DNA of 17,056 nucleotides from Pseudomonadota bacterium. Lineage in GTDB: Bacteria > Pseudomonadota > Gammaproteobacteria > UBA11654. The number at the start of each line of letters is the position of its first letter. The first letter of the stretch is position 1. Under the pieces are notes generated by a model. The model did no database searches. It saw only the letters and a list, made by a program, of their open reading frames with translations, and was not told the DNA's origin. Shown here piece after piece: positions 1 through 8,672 of this stretch. The stretch lies in NCBI GenBank assembly GCA_029979325.1, contig JAPOHS010000021.1, forward strand, positions 1-17,056, given 5' to 3'. The position numbers and the translations under genes are program-made.

Positions 1-37
1 AAAAATGGTTCATATTTTATCCCGAATAAACCATTTT
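1..37 (-). terminator. Possible weak hairpin terminator at the 3' end of the ASCH gene
   Basis: Perfect 9-bp inverted repeat, AAAATGGTT at 2-10 and AACCATTTT at 29-37, with an 18-nt loop. It spans the stop codon of the minus-strand gene (17-19). Read on the minus strand, the second arm runs into ATTTTT at the window edge, like a short U-tract. The stem is AT-rich, the loop is large and the sequence beyond base 1 is missing, so this is only a weak terminator candidate. Confidence 0.25.
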
Positions 38-520
38 AAAATGTTCAACAACAACTGGCATGTCATCGGTGCAAGCTCTGCCATATGGTTCTAAAATATT
101 GTTCCAGTATTCACGGTGAAGTGGTATCCACACTTCAGGATCTCTGACAGGTGGGCCATCGATTTTTGTAACTTCATAATCGATCTCTCCAAATGTTGTT
201 TCCTCAATCTTTGTTATCTGAACCACAATTTCAGGTTTGCCATCATAAGATAAGAGGATTATAGGTTGACCGGTGTGGCTGGAAGGAATATTTTCACTCT
301 CCATTAACCAAGGCAAGGAAAAAGTACCTACTTTTTCGCCTTCTTTAATGAAATCAATGATCAATCCAGTTGTCTCTTCATCAATTCCAATGGATCGCAT
401 CTGATGGTCTACTGCGAGCTCAGGATGTGATTGTATGACTTGATCCCAATAATCATCAATGGGTCCCATTTCTGGATTACTTTCGGCGCCACTGCCAAGG
501 ATTGCATTTATTCTTTTCAT
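17..520 (-). CDS. ASCH-domain protein (YhfF-like), function unknown
   Basis: A complete 167-residue soluble protein with no signal peptide or membrane segment. The middle and C-terminal parts look like the ASCH fold, a PUA-related domain: the EGEKVGT signature at about residues 60-66 (G61, K63, T66), a hydrophobic strand with GKPEIVVQI at 94-102, an F-G-E-I segment near 110, and the closing strand VVVEHF at 156-161. The length is nearer the ~150-aa YhfF-type proteins than the ~100-aa YqfB type. ASCH proteins are predicted RNA binders, and YqfB is an N4-acetylcytidine amidohydrolase, but no specific reaction can be assigned here. The ATG at 518-520 is divergent from the channel gene, with 83 nt between the start codons. 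The family call is from motif memory; the role is unknown. Confidence 0.7.
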   Translation of the reverse strand: MKRINAILGSGAESNPEMGPIDDYWDQVIQSHPELAVDHQMRSIGIDEETTGLIIDFIKEGEKVGTFSLPWLMESENIPSSHTGQPIILLSYDGKPEIVVQITKIEETTFGEIDYEVTKIDGPPVRDPEVWIPLHREYWNNILEPYGRACTDDMPVVVEHFKMVYSG

Positions 521-603
521 AAATCTTAAAAATGACTTTCTATTGCATGATAGAATTTTTACATATTGTGAGAAAACAGTTCAATGATAATTTACCAGAA
601 AGT

Positions 604-2898
604 ATGAAATTCAAATTAGCAATTGCAAGCTCGTTGATGCTGATGGCAGTGTCATTAAACATCGGTGCACAAATTGATGCCAATCAAGCCATATCTGAAT
701 TATCCATTCTACAGGAATCCCTCAATCAATCTGATATCAATGAACGAACAATCAAAGAGACTCGAGAAAAAGCAATTGAAATCAGAACAAATGCGCTGAG
801 CTGCGTTGATCAGATTGAACCGCAAGTAGAAACACTCAAGTTAGAAGTTGAAGCATTGGAACAAATTAGTCCTGATGTAGATATTCAGATTTACGAAAGA
901 CTTTCAGAGGCAAGAAGCCAATTGAGTGCTGAAGATGCAAAACTGAAGAACTGTTCTTTAACTGTGGTTCGTTCAACAAGAATCATTGATCTCTCAAATA
1001 AATTACTGAATGAACTGACCACAGAGCTACTCAGTGAGAAGAACGAAGACATTTTTGAAGCCATAGCCACATTGCCAAATCAGTTAAAGCAGCTTCCAGA
1101 TCTATTCTTCAACGATAAGACTATCCAGAGGATTACAAACGAAACCTTATTTCTTCTAATCCTGTTTTTGATACTTGGCTTTAGTTTTGGCTACTTTTTT
1201 GGCGATCAGATTAAGAAAATACAATACTCGGACCCATTCAAGTCAATCGATCGATCGATCATTCTAAAATTAAGGGCTTTGTTTAAACCTTTTGGGAGAG
1301 TGCAATCCCCTATTCTTTTTGGTTCCCTTGGGATATCTGCTGCCATTTCATTATCCCTATCGATATCCCCCTCAGATTCATGGATTATTCGACTAGGGCT
1401 TAGTCCATTTCTCGCATCGGTTCTTTATCTTTTAATTAATTGGATTACTGGACCTTTTTCACCAGCAAATATTGATGAGAATAACGTTTCAGAACCAGCC
1501 AAAAATCTGAAACAAAAACTTAATTTTTTCACACTCATTGTGGTAATCACCTATATCGTCTTTGGACCAGATTGGCTTTCAAGTGATGTCGCAAGTGATC
1601 AATCATTGATGAGAATTGCACTGGTCTCATTGATGATTTTTGCACTCATACCTGTTCTCAATAGCTCGACAAGTTTATTCATGGAAGATGGTCAGTATGG
1701 TGTGATTAGATTTATAGGTTATTCTGCATTGGCATTGAGCTTTATTTCTGAATTATCAGGATTTCATAATCTTTCTAGTTTCATTCTGAATGGTTTTATC
1801 TTGACCCTCTTCTCTACATATTTCCTATGGTCGCTTCTGGCTTTGACTGAAAACTCTGTCACATGGATCAATAGCTCAACAAATCTTATCGGAATCAGGA
1901 TCAGATCTGCACTGGATCTCACAAGAGATTCTGGGAAATCTAAACTGGCGATCTATCAACTCTTTTTTGATGCTTCTTTCTGGGTTGTTTATCTCTCAAT
2001 CTTAATAAGAGTTTGGGATCCAACTGGAACACTCGTAGAGACATTATCTTCTTATGCAACAGATGGCATTCCAATGGGTGATATCAGAGTGATTCCAACA
2101 AATATCCTTGCTGGAATTATTGCTTTTACGGTACTTGCCGGTCTCACTGGTTGGGTTAAAAGATGGATTGATAAAAGATGGTTAAGACAAATCACTCCTG
2201 ATAGAGGAGCGAGGGATGCGCTTGTTACTGTTGTTGGATATACCGGATTTACAGTCTCGTTATTGGTTGGTCTATCAATCAGTGGTGTAAACATCACTGG
2301 TATAGCAGTGGTTGCTGGTGCCTTATCTGTTGGTATTGGTTTTGGGCTTCAAGCCATTGCAAACAATTTTGTTTCTGGAATTATCCTTCTCTTTGAAAGA
2401 CCCATAAAAGCTGGGGATTTTGTTTCAGTTGGCGACGTTGAAGGGTTCGTCAGAAAGATTAGCATTCGAGCGACTGAGATCGAGACTCTGGATAATCAGG
2501 ACATGCTCATTCCTAATTCTGAGTTGGTTTCAGGGAGAGTCACAAACTGGGTTCTTCATAACCCATATGGAAGACTGATCGTGAAGATTGGTGTGGCTTA
2601 TGGCAGTGACATCAAAAATGTCGCCGAAATCCTTGAAGATACAGCAAATCAGCATGATCAGGTTATCAGTGATGGGCGAGCATCACCTCCAAAAGCACTT
2701 TTTATGGGCTTTGGGGATAGTTCACTTGACTTTGAATTAAGAGTTAGAATTGTCGATATCAAAAAACGTTACGATGTTTTAAGCGATCTAAATTTTGCAA
2801 TTAATGAACGATTCGCTTCAGAAAATATTGTAATCCCATTCCCTCAAAGAGATCTCCATATCAAAGATTGGTCCAAGGAAAGCAAGAAGAAAAAATAG
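604..2898 (+). CDS. MscK-type large mechanosensitive ion channel
   Basis: An inner-membrane channel that opens under membrane tension to release solutes on hypo-osmotic shock. I place the start at ATG 604 (764 aa) and not at the in-frame ATG 532. From 604 the protein opens with a clean signal peptide (MKFKLAIASS, hydrophobic core, likely cleavage near GA-Q at 22-25), and AGAAAG lies just upstream. Next come a helical, coiled-coil-like periplasmic region (~25-175), a first membrane helix (~181-200), and about ten more hydrophobic segments up to ~585. The MscS domain follows: pore helix plus FGLQAIANNF from F580, then LLFERPIKAGD and the beta domain. The end is KESKKKK. E. coli MscK has the same eleven-helix plan but is longer (1120 aa). 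zapE follows after 21 nt, probably on the same transcript. Specific gating, such as K+ dependence, cannot be read from the sequence. Confidence 0.9.
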   Translation: MKFKLAIASSLMLMAVSLNIGAQIDANQAISELSILQESLNQSDINERTIKETREKAIEIRTNALSCVDQIEPQVETLKLEVEALEQISPDVDIQIYERLSEARSQLSAEDAKLKNCSLTVVRSTRIIDLSNKLLNELTTELLSEKNEDIFEAIATLPNQLKQLPDLFFNDKTIQRITNETLFLLILFLILGFSFGYFFGDQIKKIQYSDPFKSIDRSIILKLRALFKPFGRVQSPILFGSLGISAAISLSLSISPSDSWIIRLGLSPFLASVLYLLINWITGPFSPANIDENNVSEPAKNLKQKLNFFTLIVVITYIVFGPDWLSSDVASDQSLMRIALVSLMIFALIPVLNSSTSLFMEDGQYGVIRFIGYSALALSFISELSGFHNLSSFILNGFILTLFSTYFLWSLLALTENSVTWINSSTNLIGIRIRSALDLTRDSGKSKLAIYQLFFDASFWVVYLSILIRVWDPTGTLVETLSSYATDGIPMGDIRVIPTNILAGIIAFTVLAGLTGWVKRWIDKRWLRQITPDRGARDALVTVVGYTGFTVSLLVGLSISGVNITGIAVVAGALSVGIGFGLQAIANNFVSGIILLFERPIKAGDFVSVGDVEGFVRKISIRATEIETLDNQDMLIPNSELVSGRVTNWVLHNPYGRLIVKIGVAYGSDIKNVAEILEDTANQHDQVISDGRASPPKALFMGFGDSSLDFELRVRIVDIKKRYDVLSDLNFAINERFASENIVIPFPQRDLHIKDWSKESKKKK

Positions 2899-2919
2899 AG
2901 CCCTGTAAAAGATTTAAAT

Positions 2920-3954
2920 ATGAGCATTCACAAAAAATTCTCATCGAATAAAGATATTGAATACGATCAAAATCAAGCGGACATTGTTGATCGTCTCGAA
3001 GACTTTCAAAAAGAGATTCTTGATGAAAGAAAGATCATCAATAAATTTCTATCTTTACTTAGAGACGAAAAGCCGAACACCAATGGAATCTATTTATGGG
3101 GTGATGTCGGAAGAGGAAAAACATACTTGATGGATCTCTTCTATGAAACTTTGCCTATAAAAGAGAAAGACAGAAAACATTTTCATCGATTAATGGAAAA
3201 TATTCACAACGGCACTCAACAATTAAAAAATCAGCCGGATCCAATTCAGGAAGTTGCAAAGTCAATCTCTGTTGAGCATCAAGTCATATGCATTGATGAA
3301 TTCTATGTAGAAGATATCGCGGATGCCATGATAATGGCAAGACTGATTGAGTCTCTATTGAATGAAGGCATAAGGCTGATAATCACATCGAATTGCAAGC
3401 CTGATGATCTATATAAAAATGGACTTCAAAGGGATTTATTTGTTCCAGCTATACATAGAATCAATGACAACCTCGAAGTCATTCATATCGGTGAGGGAAA
3501 AGACTACAGGCAATCTCTGATTGGCAAGGGTATTGAGCGTATTTCTAACCACAATGAAGATAACATAAAAAGACTTGCCAAATATCTTAATTGCTTCAGT
3601 GATAAATCGAAGATAACGATACGAAACAGAGAAATTGAATGTATTGTAAAAACAAATCAATTGGCTTGGTTTGAGTTCAATGCGATTTGCGGAGACAAAA
3701 GAAGCGTCAAAGACTACATCGATATTGCCGATCAATTTAAAACCGTTGTAATCACCGAGGTACCTTTGCTTGATCAAGAACGTGAAAATGAGGCTAGAAG
3801 GTTCATTGCTTTGATAGACGAGTTATACGATAGAGACACTGATCTCTTTATGACAACATACGGAGACCATCTGAATCTATATAGTGGAATCAAGCTAGAA
3901 GATGAATTTACAAGGACAACCAGTCGTCTGGTTGAGATGAACAAAAAGAATTAG
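2920..3954 (+). CDS. zapE: Cell division protein ZapE (AFG1-family AAA+ ATPase)
   Basis: 344 aa; E. coli ZapE is 375 aa. The P-loop is GDVGRGKT at 61-68. The family motif HFHRLM follows around residue 87. Walker B is VICIDEF with D126/E127, followed by a segment rich in the usual ZapE residues (DIADAMIMARL). A sensor-like stretch ITSNCKPDDLYKNGLQRDLF contains the TSN and the YxNGLQR signature. In E. coli, ZapE is an ATPase that joins the Z-ring late in constriction and is needed when growth is rapid or anaerobic; mitochondrial AFG1 homologues act in protein quality control. The ATG at 2920 is 21 nt after the channel gene stop. Its stop TAG (3952-3954) overlaps the stop of convergent serS. All family motifs look intact. 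Confidence 0.93.
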   Translation: MSIHKKFSSNKDIEYDQNQADIVDRLEDFQKEILDERKIINKFLSLLRDEKPNTNGIYLWGDVGRGKTYLMDLFYETLPIKEKDRKHFHRLMENIHNGTQQLKNQPDPIQEVAKSISVEHQVICIDEFYVEDIADAMIMARLIESLLNEGIRLIITSNCKPDDLYKNGLQRDLFVPAIHRINDNLEVIHIGEGKDYRQSLIGKGIERISNHNEDNIKRLAKYLNCFSDKSKITIRNREIECIVKTNQLAWFEFNAICGDKRSVKDYIDIADQFKTVVITEVPLLDQERENEARRFIALIDELYDRDTDLFMTTYGDHLNLYSGIKLEDEFTRTTSRLVEMNKKN

Positions 3955-5222
3955 ATTGTTTTTTGATTATTCATATAAGGCATCAAGACATCCGGAATCG
4001 TAATTGAACCATCTTCGTTTTGATAATTCTCCAGTACAGCAATGAGCGTTCTGCCAATCGCCAATCCTGAGCCATTCAATGTGTGAGGGTAATCGGTTTG
4101 TTTGGTATCCAAGTTTTTGAATCGAGCCTTCATTCTTCTTGCTTGGAATGATTCGCAATTACTGCAAGATGATATCTCCCTGTAGGTGTCTTGAGACGGC
4201 AACCAAACTTCAAGATCATATGTTTTCGCAGCTGAAAAGCCTGTGTCTCCTGAGCATAACAGCATTACTCTGTAAGGAAGATTAAGCTTCTGTAGGATTG
4301 ATTCAGCGTTCTTTGTAAGCTCTTCAAGGGCTTCATAAGAATCCTCTGGCTTAACAATATGAACAAGTTCTACTTTTTCAAATTGATGCTGCCTGATCAT
4401 TCCTTTTGTGTCTTTTCCATAAGAACCTGCCTCTTGTCTAAAACATGGAGTATGAGCAGTCATTTTGATTGGCAATTCACTTTGATCAAGAATACTTTCT
4501 CTGATTAAATTGGTTAAAGGAACTTCAGCTGTGGGAATGAGATATAAAGCCTCTTCATTTTCAATTTTATACTGATCATCTGCAAACTTTGGTAACTGGC
4601 CAGTACCTTCTAAGCAGTCAGACCTTACAATATTAGGAACATACATTTCGGTATAACCATTTTCTTCAGTTTGCGTATCCAGCATGAATTGCTTCAGAGC
4701 CCTATGTAACCTGGCATATCCATCTTTCATGACCACAAATCTTGAGCCCGATAGTTTGGCCGCAGACTCAAAATCAATGCCTCCATTTTTTTCACCCAAT
4801 TCAGAGTGATCTTTGGGCTGGAAATTAAATTTTGTTGGTTCGCCCCAAGATCTGATTTCTAAATTGTCATCTTCATTTGATCCTTGCGGTACAGAATCAT
4901 CGAGAATATTCGGAATCTCTAGACTCATGTTTCTGTTCTGACTAGAAAGATCATTGAGTGCCTCCTCTGATTCCTTTAGTTTGTCATTGATCTGACCAAC
5001 CTGAGAAATGAGATCTGACTTTTCATCTTTCGAAATATCAGGATTGGCAACATTCTTATTGATGACATTTTTTGATGACCTAAGGTCCTCGACTGCTGAG
5101 ATCAAATCTCGGGTTTTCTGGTCTATATCCAAATAAGAATCCAGATCAAAATCAGATGCTCTCTTCTTAAGCGATTCTTTGACTCTATCGGAATCTTTTC
5201 TAATTATTTTTGGGTCTAGCAT
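3951..5222 (-). CDS. serS: Seryl-tRNA synthetase
   Basis: 423 aa; E. coli SerRS is 430 aa. It charges tRNA-Ser, and tRNA-Sec where present, with serine in the cytoplasm. The N-terminal ~105 residues form the long antiparallel coiled-coil arm that contacts the tRNA variable arm (alternating K/E-rich helices after MLDPKIIRKDSDRV). The class II catalytic core follows, with motif 2 FRQEAGSYGKDTKGMIRQHQ and motif 3 GLAIGRTLIAVLE inside residues 380-401. The ATG at 5222 aligns with the normal SerRS N-terminus. There is no strong Shine-Dalgarno. It is last in ftsK-lolA-VanZ-serS, 26 nt after the VanZ-like gene, and shares stop-codon bases with convergent zapE. In E. coli serS also closes the ftsK-lolA-rarA-serS cluster. 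Confidence 0.97.
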   Translation of the reverse strand: MLDPKIIRKDSDRVKESLKKRASDFDLDSYLDIDQKTRDLISAVEDLRSSKNVINKNVANPDISKDEKSDLISQVGQINDKLKESEEALNDLSSQNRNMSLEIPNILDDSVPQGSNEDDNLEIRSWGEPTKFNFQPKDHSELGEKNGGIDFESAAKLSGSRFVVMKDGYARLHRALKQFMLDTQTEENGYTEMYVPNIVRSDCLEGTGQLPKFADDQYKIENEEALYLIPTAEVPLTNLIRESILDQSELPIKMTAHTPCFRQEAGSYGKDTKGMIRQHQFEKVELVHIVKPEDSYEALEELTKNAESILQKLNLPYRVMLLCSGDTGFSAAKTYDLEVWLPSQDTYREISSCSNCESFQARRMKARFKNLDTKQTDYPHTLNGSGLAIGRTLIAVLENYQNEDGSITIPDVLMPYMNNQKTI

Positions 5223-5248
5223 TGTTTTGGAAAAATTATCTTAAATCA

Positions 5249-5611
5249 TTATAACTTTTTAGATAGATGAAAAAAACTTAACAAAAGTCCAATTACATCT
5301 GCAACCCAATCAAACCAATCAAAACTTCTATATGAGAGGTTCATCTGAAGAAATTCCATGGTCAGAGCATATAAACATAGAAGAATCATTAGAATGAGTG
5401 AGTAATCTTGTTTCGTAATGAGAAAAAACCATAAACCAACAAAATAGAAGATCGCTATATGAGCAATTTTATCTATCGAAAGAACTGTATCGATTTCGAT
5501 CGATGGTGTTGTCATGACATGCAAATAGGTCACAGCGACAATGATGATGATTGAAAATATGACATTAGAATTTGTAGAAATATCCTGAATGCGTTTAAGA
5601 AAATTAATCAT
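5249..5611 (-). CDS. VanZ-like family small membrane protein
   Basis: 120 aa with four predicted membrane helices (about 17-34, 49-66, 70-89 and 103-116). The residues that mark the VanZ-like family are present: D47-K48-I-A-H51 before helix 2, E86-F-L-Q89 at the end of helix 3, then R95-x-F-D98-W and D101/D105 before helix 4. The namesake VanZ gives low-level teicoplanin resistance in enterococci, but most small members have no known job, and resistance should not be inferred here. Its ATG overlaps the lolA stop (ATGA, 5608-5611), implying translational coupling. It occupies the place of rarA in the E. coli ftsK-lolA-rarA-serS order. An envelope role is plausible from its partners, but this is inference. 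Confidence 0.8.
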   Translation of the reverse strand: MINFLKRIQDISTNSNVIFSIIIIVAVTYLHVMTTPSIEIDTVLSIDKIAHIAIFYFVGLWFFLITKQDYSLILMILLCLYALTMEFLQMNLSYRSFDWFDWVADVIGLLLSFFHLSKKL

Positions 5612-6198
5612 TGAATTACATCTGCATCATCTGGAATGAGGTCTTCGAAAAATCCATCATCAATCTTTACATTTACACCAATGTCCTTGAACTTAATGTG
5701 AATTCTCTCTTTTTCTGACTGTTCAATATCTATATATTCAATCAGTTCTTCCTTAATTTTGATTGTGATTACATTGCTCATATTGTCATTAAATAGAGGC
5801 TCATATTTAATCAATTTATAAGAATCAAACTCATCAATCTGTTGTTTGTAGTCATTGATTAACTCACTCTCCCCCATTAAAATTCTTATCCAATTGGCGC
5901 CTTCAAATTGATCTATTTCGGTTCTAATCACTTGATTGAGGTCTGGATCAAAGATTGATATTAATCCCCCTTCAAACATTATGATCCTCTGAGTTGGCTC
6001 GTTTATTTGCCACAACATTAAATTGGGTCTTTTAATAACAAGGTAACCTTTTGAAATATTGTTTGTGCTGTTTTTATTCGTGTCATTGGTCTGCTCAAAA
6101 GATGCAGTCATCGTCTCAAAACTGATCGGTTGAAAATCTGAGGCAAAGGATGCCTCAAGAAGCAGCAATGAGATAATTAAGGGCCTAAGAAAAATAAT
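5608..6198 (-). CDS. lolA: Outer-membrane lipoprotein carrier protein LolA
   Basis: A periplasmic chaperone that takes lipoproteins from the LolCDE complex and hands them to the outer-membrane receptor LolB. The family core is clear: MTASFEQ, then GYLVIKRPNLMLWQINEP, then FDPDLNQVIRTEI. The signal peptide IIFLRPLIISLLLLEASFA, with likely cleavage after ASFA, has no ATG, GTG or TTG at its front. The in-frame codons there are ATT at 6198 and ATT at 6195, preceded by GAG 7 nt upstream and by the ftsK stop 16 nt upstream. I take 6198 (196 aa; the E. coli precursor is 203 aa). Alternatives are GTG 6273 or TTG 6330, which would put a 25- or 44-residue polar segment before the signal sequence and overlap ftsK. 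The gene is certain; the start is not. The stop overlaps the VanZ-like start. Confidence 0.9.
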   Translation of the reverse strand: MIFLRPLIISLLLLEASFASDFQPISFETMTASFEQTNDTNKNSTNNISKGYLVIKRPNLMLWQINEPTQRIIMFEGGLISIFDPDLNQVIRTEIDQFEGANWIRILMGESELINDYKQQIDEFDSYKLIKYEPLFNDNMSNVITIKIKEELIEYIDIEQSEKERIHIKFKDIGVNVKIDDGFFEDLIPDDADVIQ

Positions 6199-6214
6199 AT
6201 CTACACTCGGTTGA

Positions 6215-8563
6215 TTAATCCTCGGGTGGTGGTGGAGCCAAAACCTCCCTTTTACCGTTGGACTCCAGTTCACCCACGATTCCAATTTCTTCCATTTTTT
6301 CAACAATTCTCGCTGCCCTGTTATATCCAATCCTCAGTTTTCTTTGTACGGAAGAAATGGATGCATTCCTTGACTCTGTAACCAAAGCAACTGCTTCATC
6401 AAATAATGGGTCACTCTCAGAATCACCATCGCCATCAGAGCTTGGCGTCTCTCCTGGAATTGGTGTTTCAAGTTGACCCGTTGTCACCTCATCAATGAAT
6501 ACAGGCTGAGATTTTGACTGAAGATCCCCTGATACTGCATTCACTTCATCATCGGAGACAAATGCCCCATGAACCCGAACTGGTGATGATGATCCCGGTG
6601 GGATATATAACATATCTCCATTGCCAAGTAAGTTCTCTGCACCCATCTGATCAAGAATTGTTCTTGAGTCAACTTTTGCAGAAACTTGAAATGCAATTCT
6701 TGAAGGTATATTGGCTTTGATCAAGCCTGTAATGACATCAACAGATGGTCTTTGAGTTGCAATGATCATATGTATGCCTGATGCTCTGGCTTTTGCAGCC
6801 AATCGTGAGATGAGTTGCTCCACCTTCTTTCCAACAGTAATCATCATATCTGCTAGCTCATCAACCACCACAACAATGTTTGGAAATGGCTCTAAATCGG
6901 GTGGCTCTATATTCTCAGTGGTTTGCACCTCTTTTTTGGGATCGAATAACGGGTCTTTAATGGGCTGCCCAGACGCGATGGCGTCTTCAATTTTTTGATT
7001 CAAACCCTTTAGATTTCTCACCTTGAGTTTTGACATTAATTTATAACGTCTCTCCATTTCAACGACACACCATCTGAGAGCATTTGCAGCCTCTTTCATA
7101 TCGGTTACCACTGGACAGAGCAAATGCGGTATCCCTCCATATACAGACAATTCAAGCATCTTTGGATCAATTAAGATCATTCGGACATCTCTTGGAGTAG
7201 ACTTGTATAACAAACTGATGATCATTGCATTGATACCAACTGATTTACCGGATCCTGTCGTCCCAGCAATGAGAAGATGTGGCATTTTCTGCAAATCAGC
7301 AACGATCGGATTCCCAGCAATATCCTTTCCTAAGGCAATGGTCAGTGGAGATGAAAAATCTTCAAATGTTCTGGATCTAAGAATTTCACCCAAAACAACT
7401 AAATCTCTTTTTTCATTTGGTATCTCTATGCCAATAAATGACTTGCCCTCGATAACCTCAACAACTCTGACACTAGAGACAGATAGAGATCTTGCTAAAT
7501 CTTTTGATAGATTACTGATTTGGCTGACCTTAACACCTGGCGCAGGGTTGATTTCAAATCGTGTAACAATCGGCCCTGGCAGAACCTCTTCAACAGTTGC
7601 GGTAATACCAAAGTCCTTGAGTTTCAGTTCAAGTAAACTGGATAGTGCTTCGAGAGACTCTTTTGAAGCACCCTGCTGTTGAGCTGGTGCCTCATTCAAA
7701 ATACTTAGATCCGGGATAATTGACTCTGAAGATGAATCAAACATTTTAACTTGTCTCTGCTCAGTGGCCTTCTTGCTTTCTTCGATTGGCGGAGCAGTTT
7801 TCTCAATCTTGATTTTAGTCTCTTTCTTTTTTGAACTTTTCTTTAATTTGCTCACCACTTGTTCTTTCAGTGGTTTCTTTATTGGCTCTTCTATCGCTTT
7901 GGCAGGTTTTTCTGCTTTCCTTTTACTTCGCTCAATTTGTTTTTCCTTGATGGCAGAAAACAATCTTGAAATAAGATCAATAATATAATTGATAAATGTG
8001 AGCAGATGCCCTCCAATAAAGTCAGCAACTTTCAGATAAGAAAACCCAATCATTAATGGCAAGAATGAGAGTATGAGAGCCATCAAAATAACAGTGCTTC
8101 CTGTCAATCCAAGTTTCTCAATGAACCATGCAGAGATCAATAAACCCGAAACCCCTCCAGATCCTTCAGGTAGGCCATTTATACCAATATGAATAGAAAA
8201 TAGAGTTGATGAGGATAGAAGAAGAATCAAAAATGAGATAACTCTGATGATGATTAAGTTTCTATCAATTTGACTGACTGCTCCTTTGATCAAGGTAATA
8301 CCAGCAGATAGAAATAGCACAGGCAAAAAATAGCTGGCTAAGCCAAAGAATGAAAATAGTAAACTAGAGAAATATGCGCCAAATAAACCAATGTAATTAC
8401 TGACTCCATCATTGCTTCCAGTGGTGCTAAATCCAGGATCATTAATGTCGTAACTCATTAAGGAAATTAGGCTGATCGATGCCAATCCAAGCAGGACGAT
8501 AAAAATTGATTCTCTAAGAATAGAAAATGAGGCCAGATAAGATTTTAGATCATTTTTCTTGAT
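6215..8563 (-). CDS. ftsK: DNA translocase FtsK
   Basis: A septal DNA pump that clears chromosome ends during division and activates XerCD at dif. From complement(8563) it is 782 aa. It has about four N-terminal membrane helices (the first at ~18-40, ending at SYDINDPGF), a K/E-rich linker of roughly 90 residues, the alpha/beta motor with Walker A GTTGSGKS (K440) and Walker [13 protein letters not shown], and a C-terminal winged-helix gamma domain (~718-782, with [20 protein letters not shown]). E. coli FtsK has 1329 aa because of a much longer linker; this short form is common. The conventional start TTG 8485 would cut the first membrane helix. The frame is open upstream, and ATC 8563 lies 5 nt after GAGAGGA (8569-8575), so I prefer it. 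First gene of ftsK-lolA-VanZ-serS. Confidence 0.96.
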   Translation of the reverse strand: MKKNDLKSYLASFSILRESIFIVLLGLASISLISLMSYDINDPGFSTTGSNDGVSNYIGLFGAYFSSLLFSFFGLASYFLPVLFLSAGITLIKGAVSQIDRNLIIIRVISFLILLLSSSTLFSIHIGINGLPEGSGGVSGLLISAWFIEKLGLTGSTVILMALILSFLPLMIGFSYLKVADFIGGHLLTFINYIIDLISRLFSAIKEKQIERSKRKAEKPAKAIEEPIKKPLKEQVVSKLKKSSKKKETKIKIEKTAPPIEESKKATEQRQVKMFDSSSESIIPDLSILNEAPAQQQGASKESLEALSSLLELKLKDFGITATVEEVLPGPIVTRFEINPAPGVKVSQISNLSKDLARSLSVSSVRVVEVIEGKSFIGIEIPNEKRDLVVLGEILRSRTFEDFSSPLTIALGKDIAGNPIVADLQKMPHLLIAGTTGSGKSVGINAMIISLLYKSTPRDVRMILIDPKMLELSVYGGIPHLLCPVVTDMKEAANALRWCVVEMERRYKLMSKLKVRNLKGLNQKIEDAIASGQPIKDPLFDPKKEVQTTENIEPPDLEPFPNIVVVVDELADMMITVGKKVEQLISRLAAKARASGIHMIIATQRPSVDVITGLIKANIPSRIAFQVSAKVDSRTILDQMGAENLLGNGDMLYIPPGSSSPVRVHGAFVSDDEVNAVSGDLQSKSQPVFIDEVTTGQLETPIPGETPSSDGDGDSESDPLFDEAVALVTESRNASISSVQRKLRIGYNRAARIVEKMEEIGIVGELESNGKREVLAPPPPED

Positions 8564-8568
8564 GGCTT

Positions 8569-8575
8569 TCCTCTC
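8569..8575 (-). promoter_or_regulatory. ftsK: Shine-Dalgarno of ftsK that points to an ATC start
   Basis: GAGAGGA on the minus strand is a strong Shine-Dalgarno. It stands 5 nt before ATC (8561-8563), which is in frame with FtsK. The nearest ATG (8551-8553) is out of frame and reads ATG-ATC-TAA. No ATG, GTG or TTG occurs in frame between the upstream stop (TAG) and TTG 8485, which is nearly 90 nt from this site. Confidence 0.55.
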
Positions 8576-8631
8576 TTGATTTAATTGCTATCTGTGTGAT
8601 TATTTAAGAATAATTTATTCATGTTTGCATT

Positions 8632-8660
8632 ATTATGGTTCTTTATAGAAAATCTAACAA
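8632..8660 (-). promoter_or_regulatory. Sigma70-type promoter of the ftsK operon
   Basis: On the minus strand: TTGTTA (8655-8660), exactly 17 nt, then CATAAT (8632-8637). That is 4/6 and 5/6 to consensus with ideal spacing. The start of transcription would be near 8625, giving a leader of about 60 nt before the proposed ftsK start. It lies in the 109-nt gap shared with divergent trxB. Called by eye from consensus only. Confidence 0.5.
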
Positions 8661-8672
8661 CAGACTTTTGAT

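Noticed and set aside
543..600. Promoters for the channel gene or the ASCH gene in the divergent gap.
   Set aside because: Only weak matches (for example TTGCAT forward; TTGAAC with TAAAAA in reverse), not better than expected in AT-rich sequence.
532..603. Upstream in-frame ATG 532 as the start of the channel protein.
   Set aside because: It would put 24 polar and mixed residues before a clear signal peptide that begins at ATG 604.
1246..1260. Short tandem ATCG repeat (about 3.75 copies) inside the channel gene, a possible phase-variation tract.
   Set aside because: Too few copies for efficient slippage, and the frame reads normally through it (SIDRSII).
7203..7682. Long open frame on the plus strand opposite ftsK (159 codons), and a similar frame of about 120 codons opposite yceD at 12392-12757.
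   Set aside because: Both lie fully antisense to well-conserved genes and show no recognisable protein features, so they are shadow frames.
8625..8649. TTGCAT and TATAGA as a promoter for trxB.
   Set aside because: The spacer is only 13 nt; no well-spaced alternative was found.
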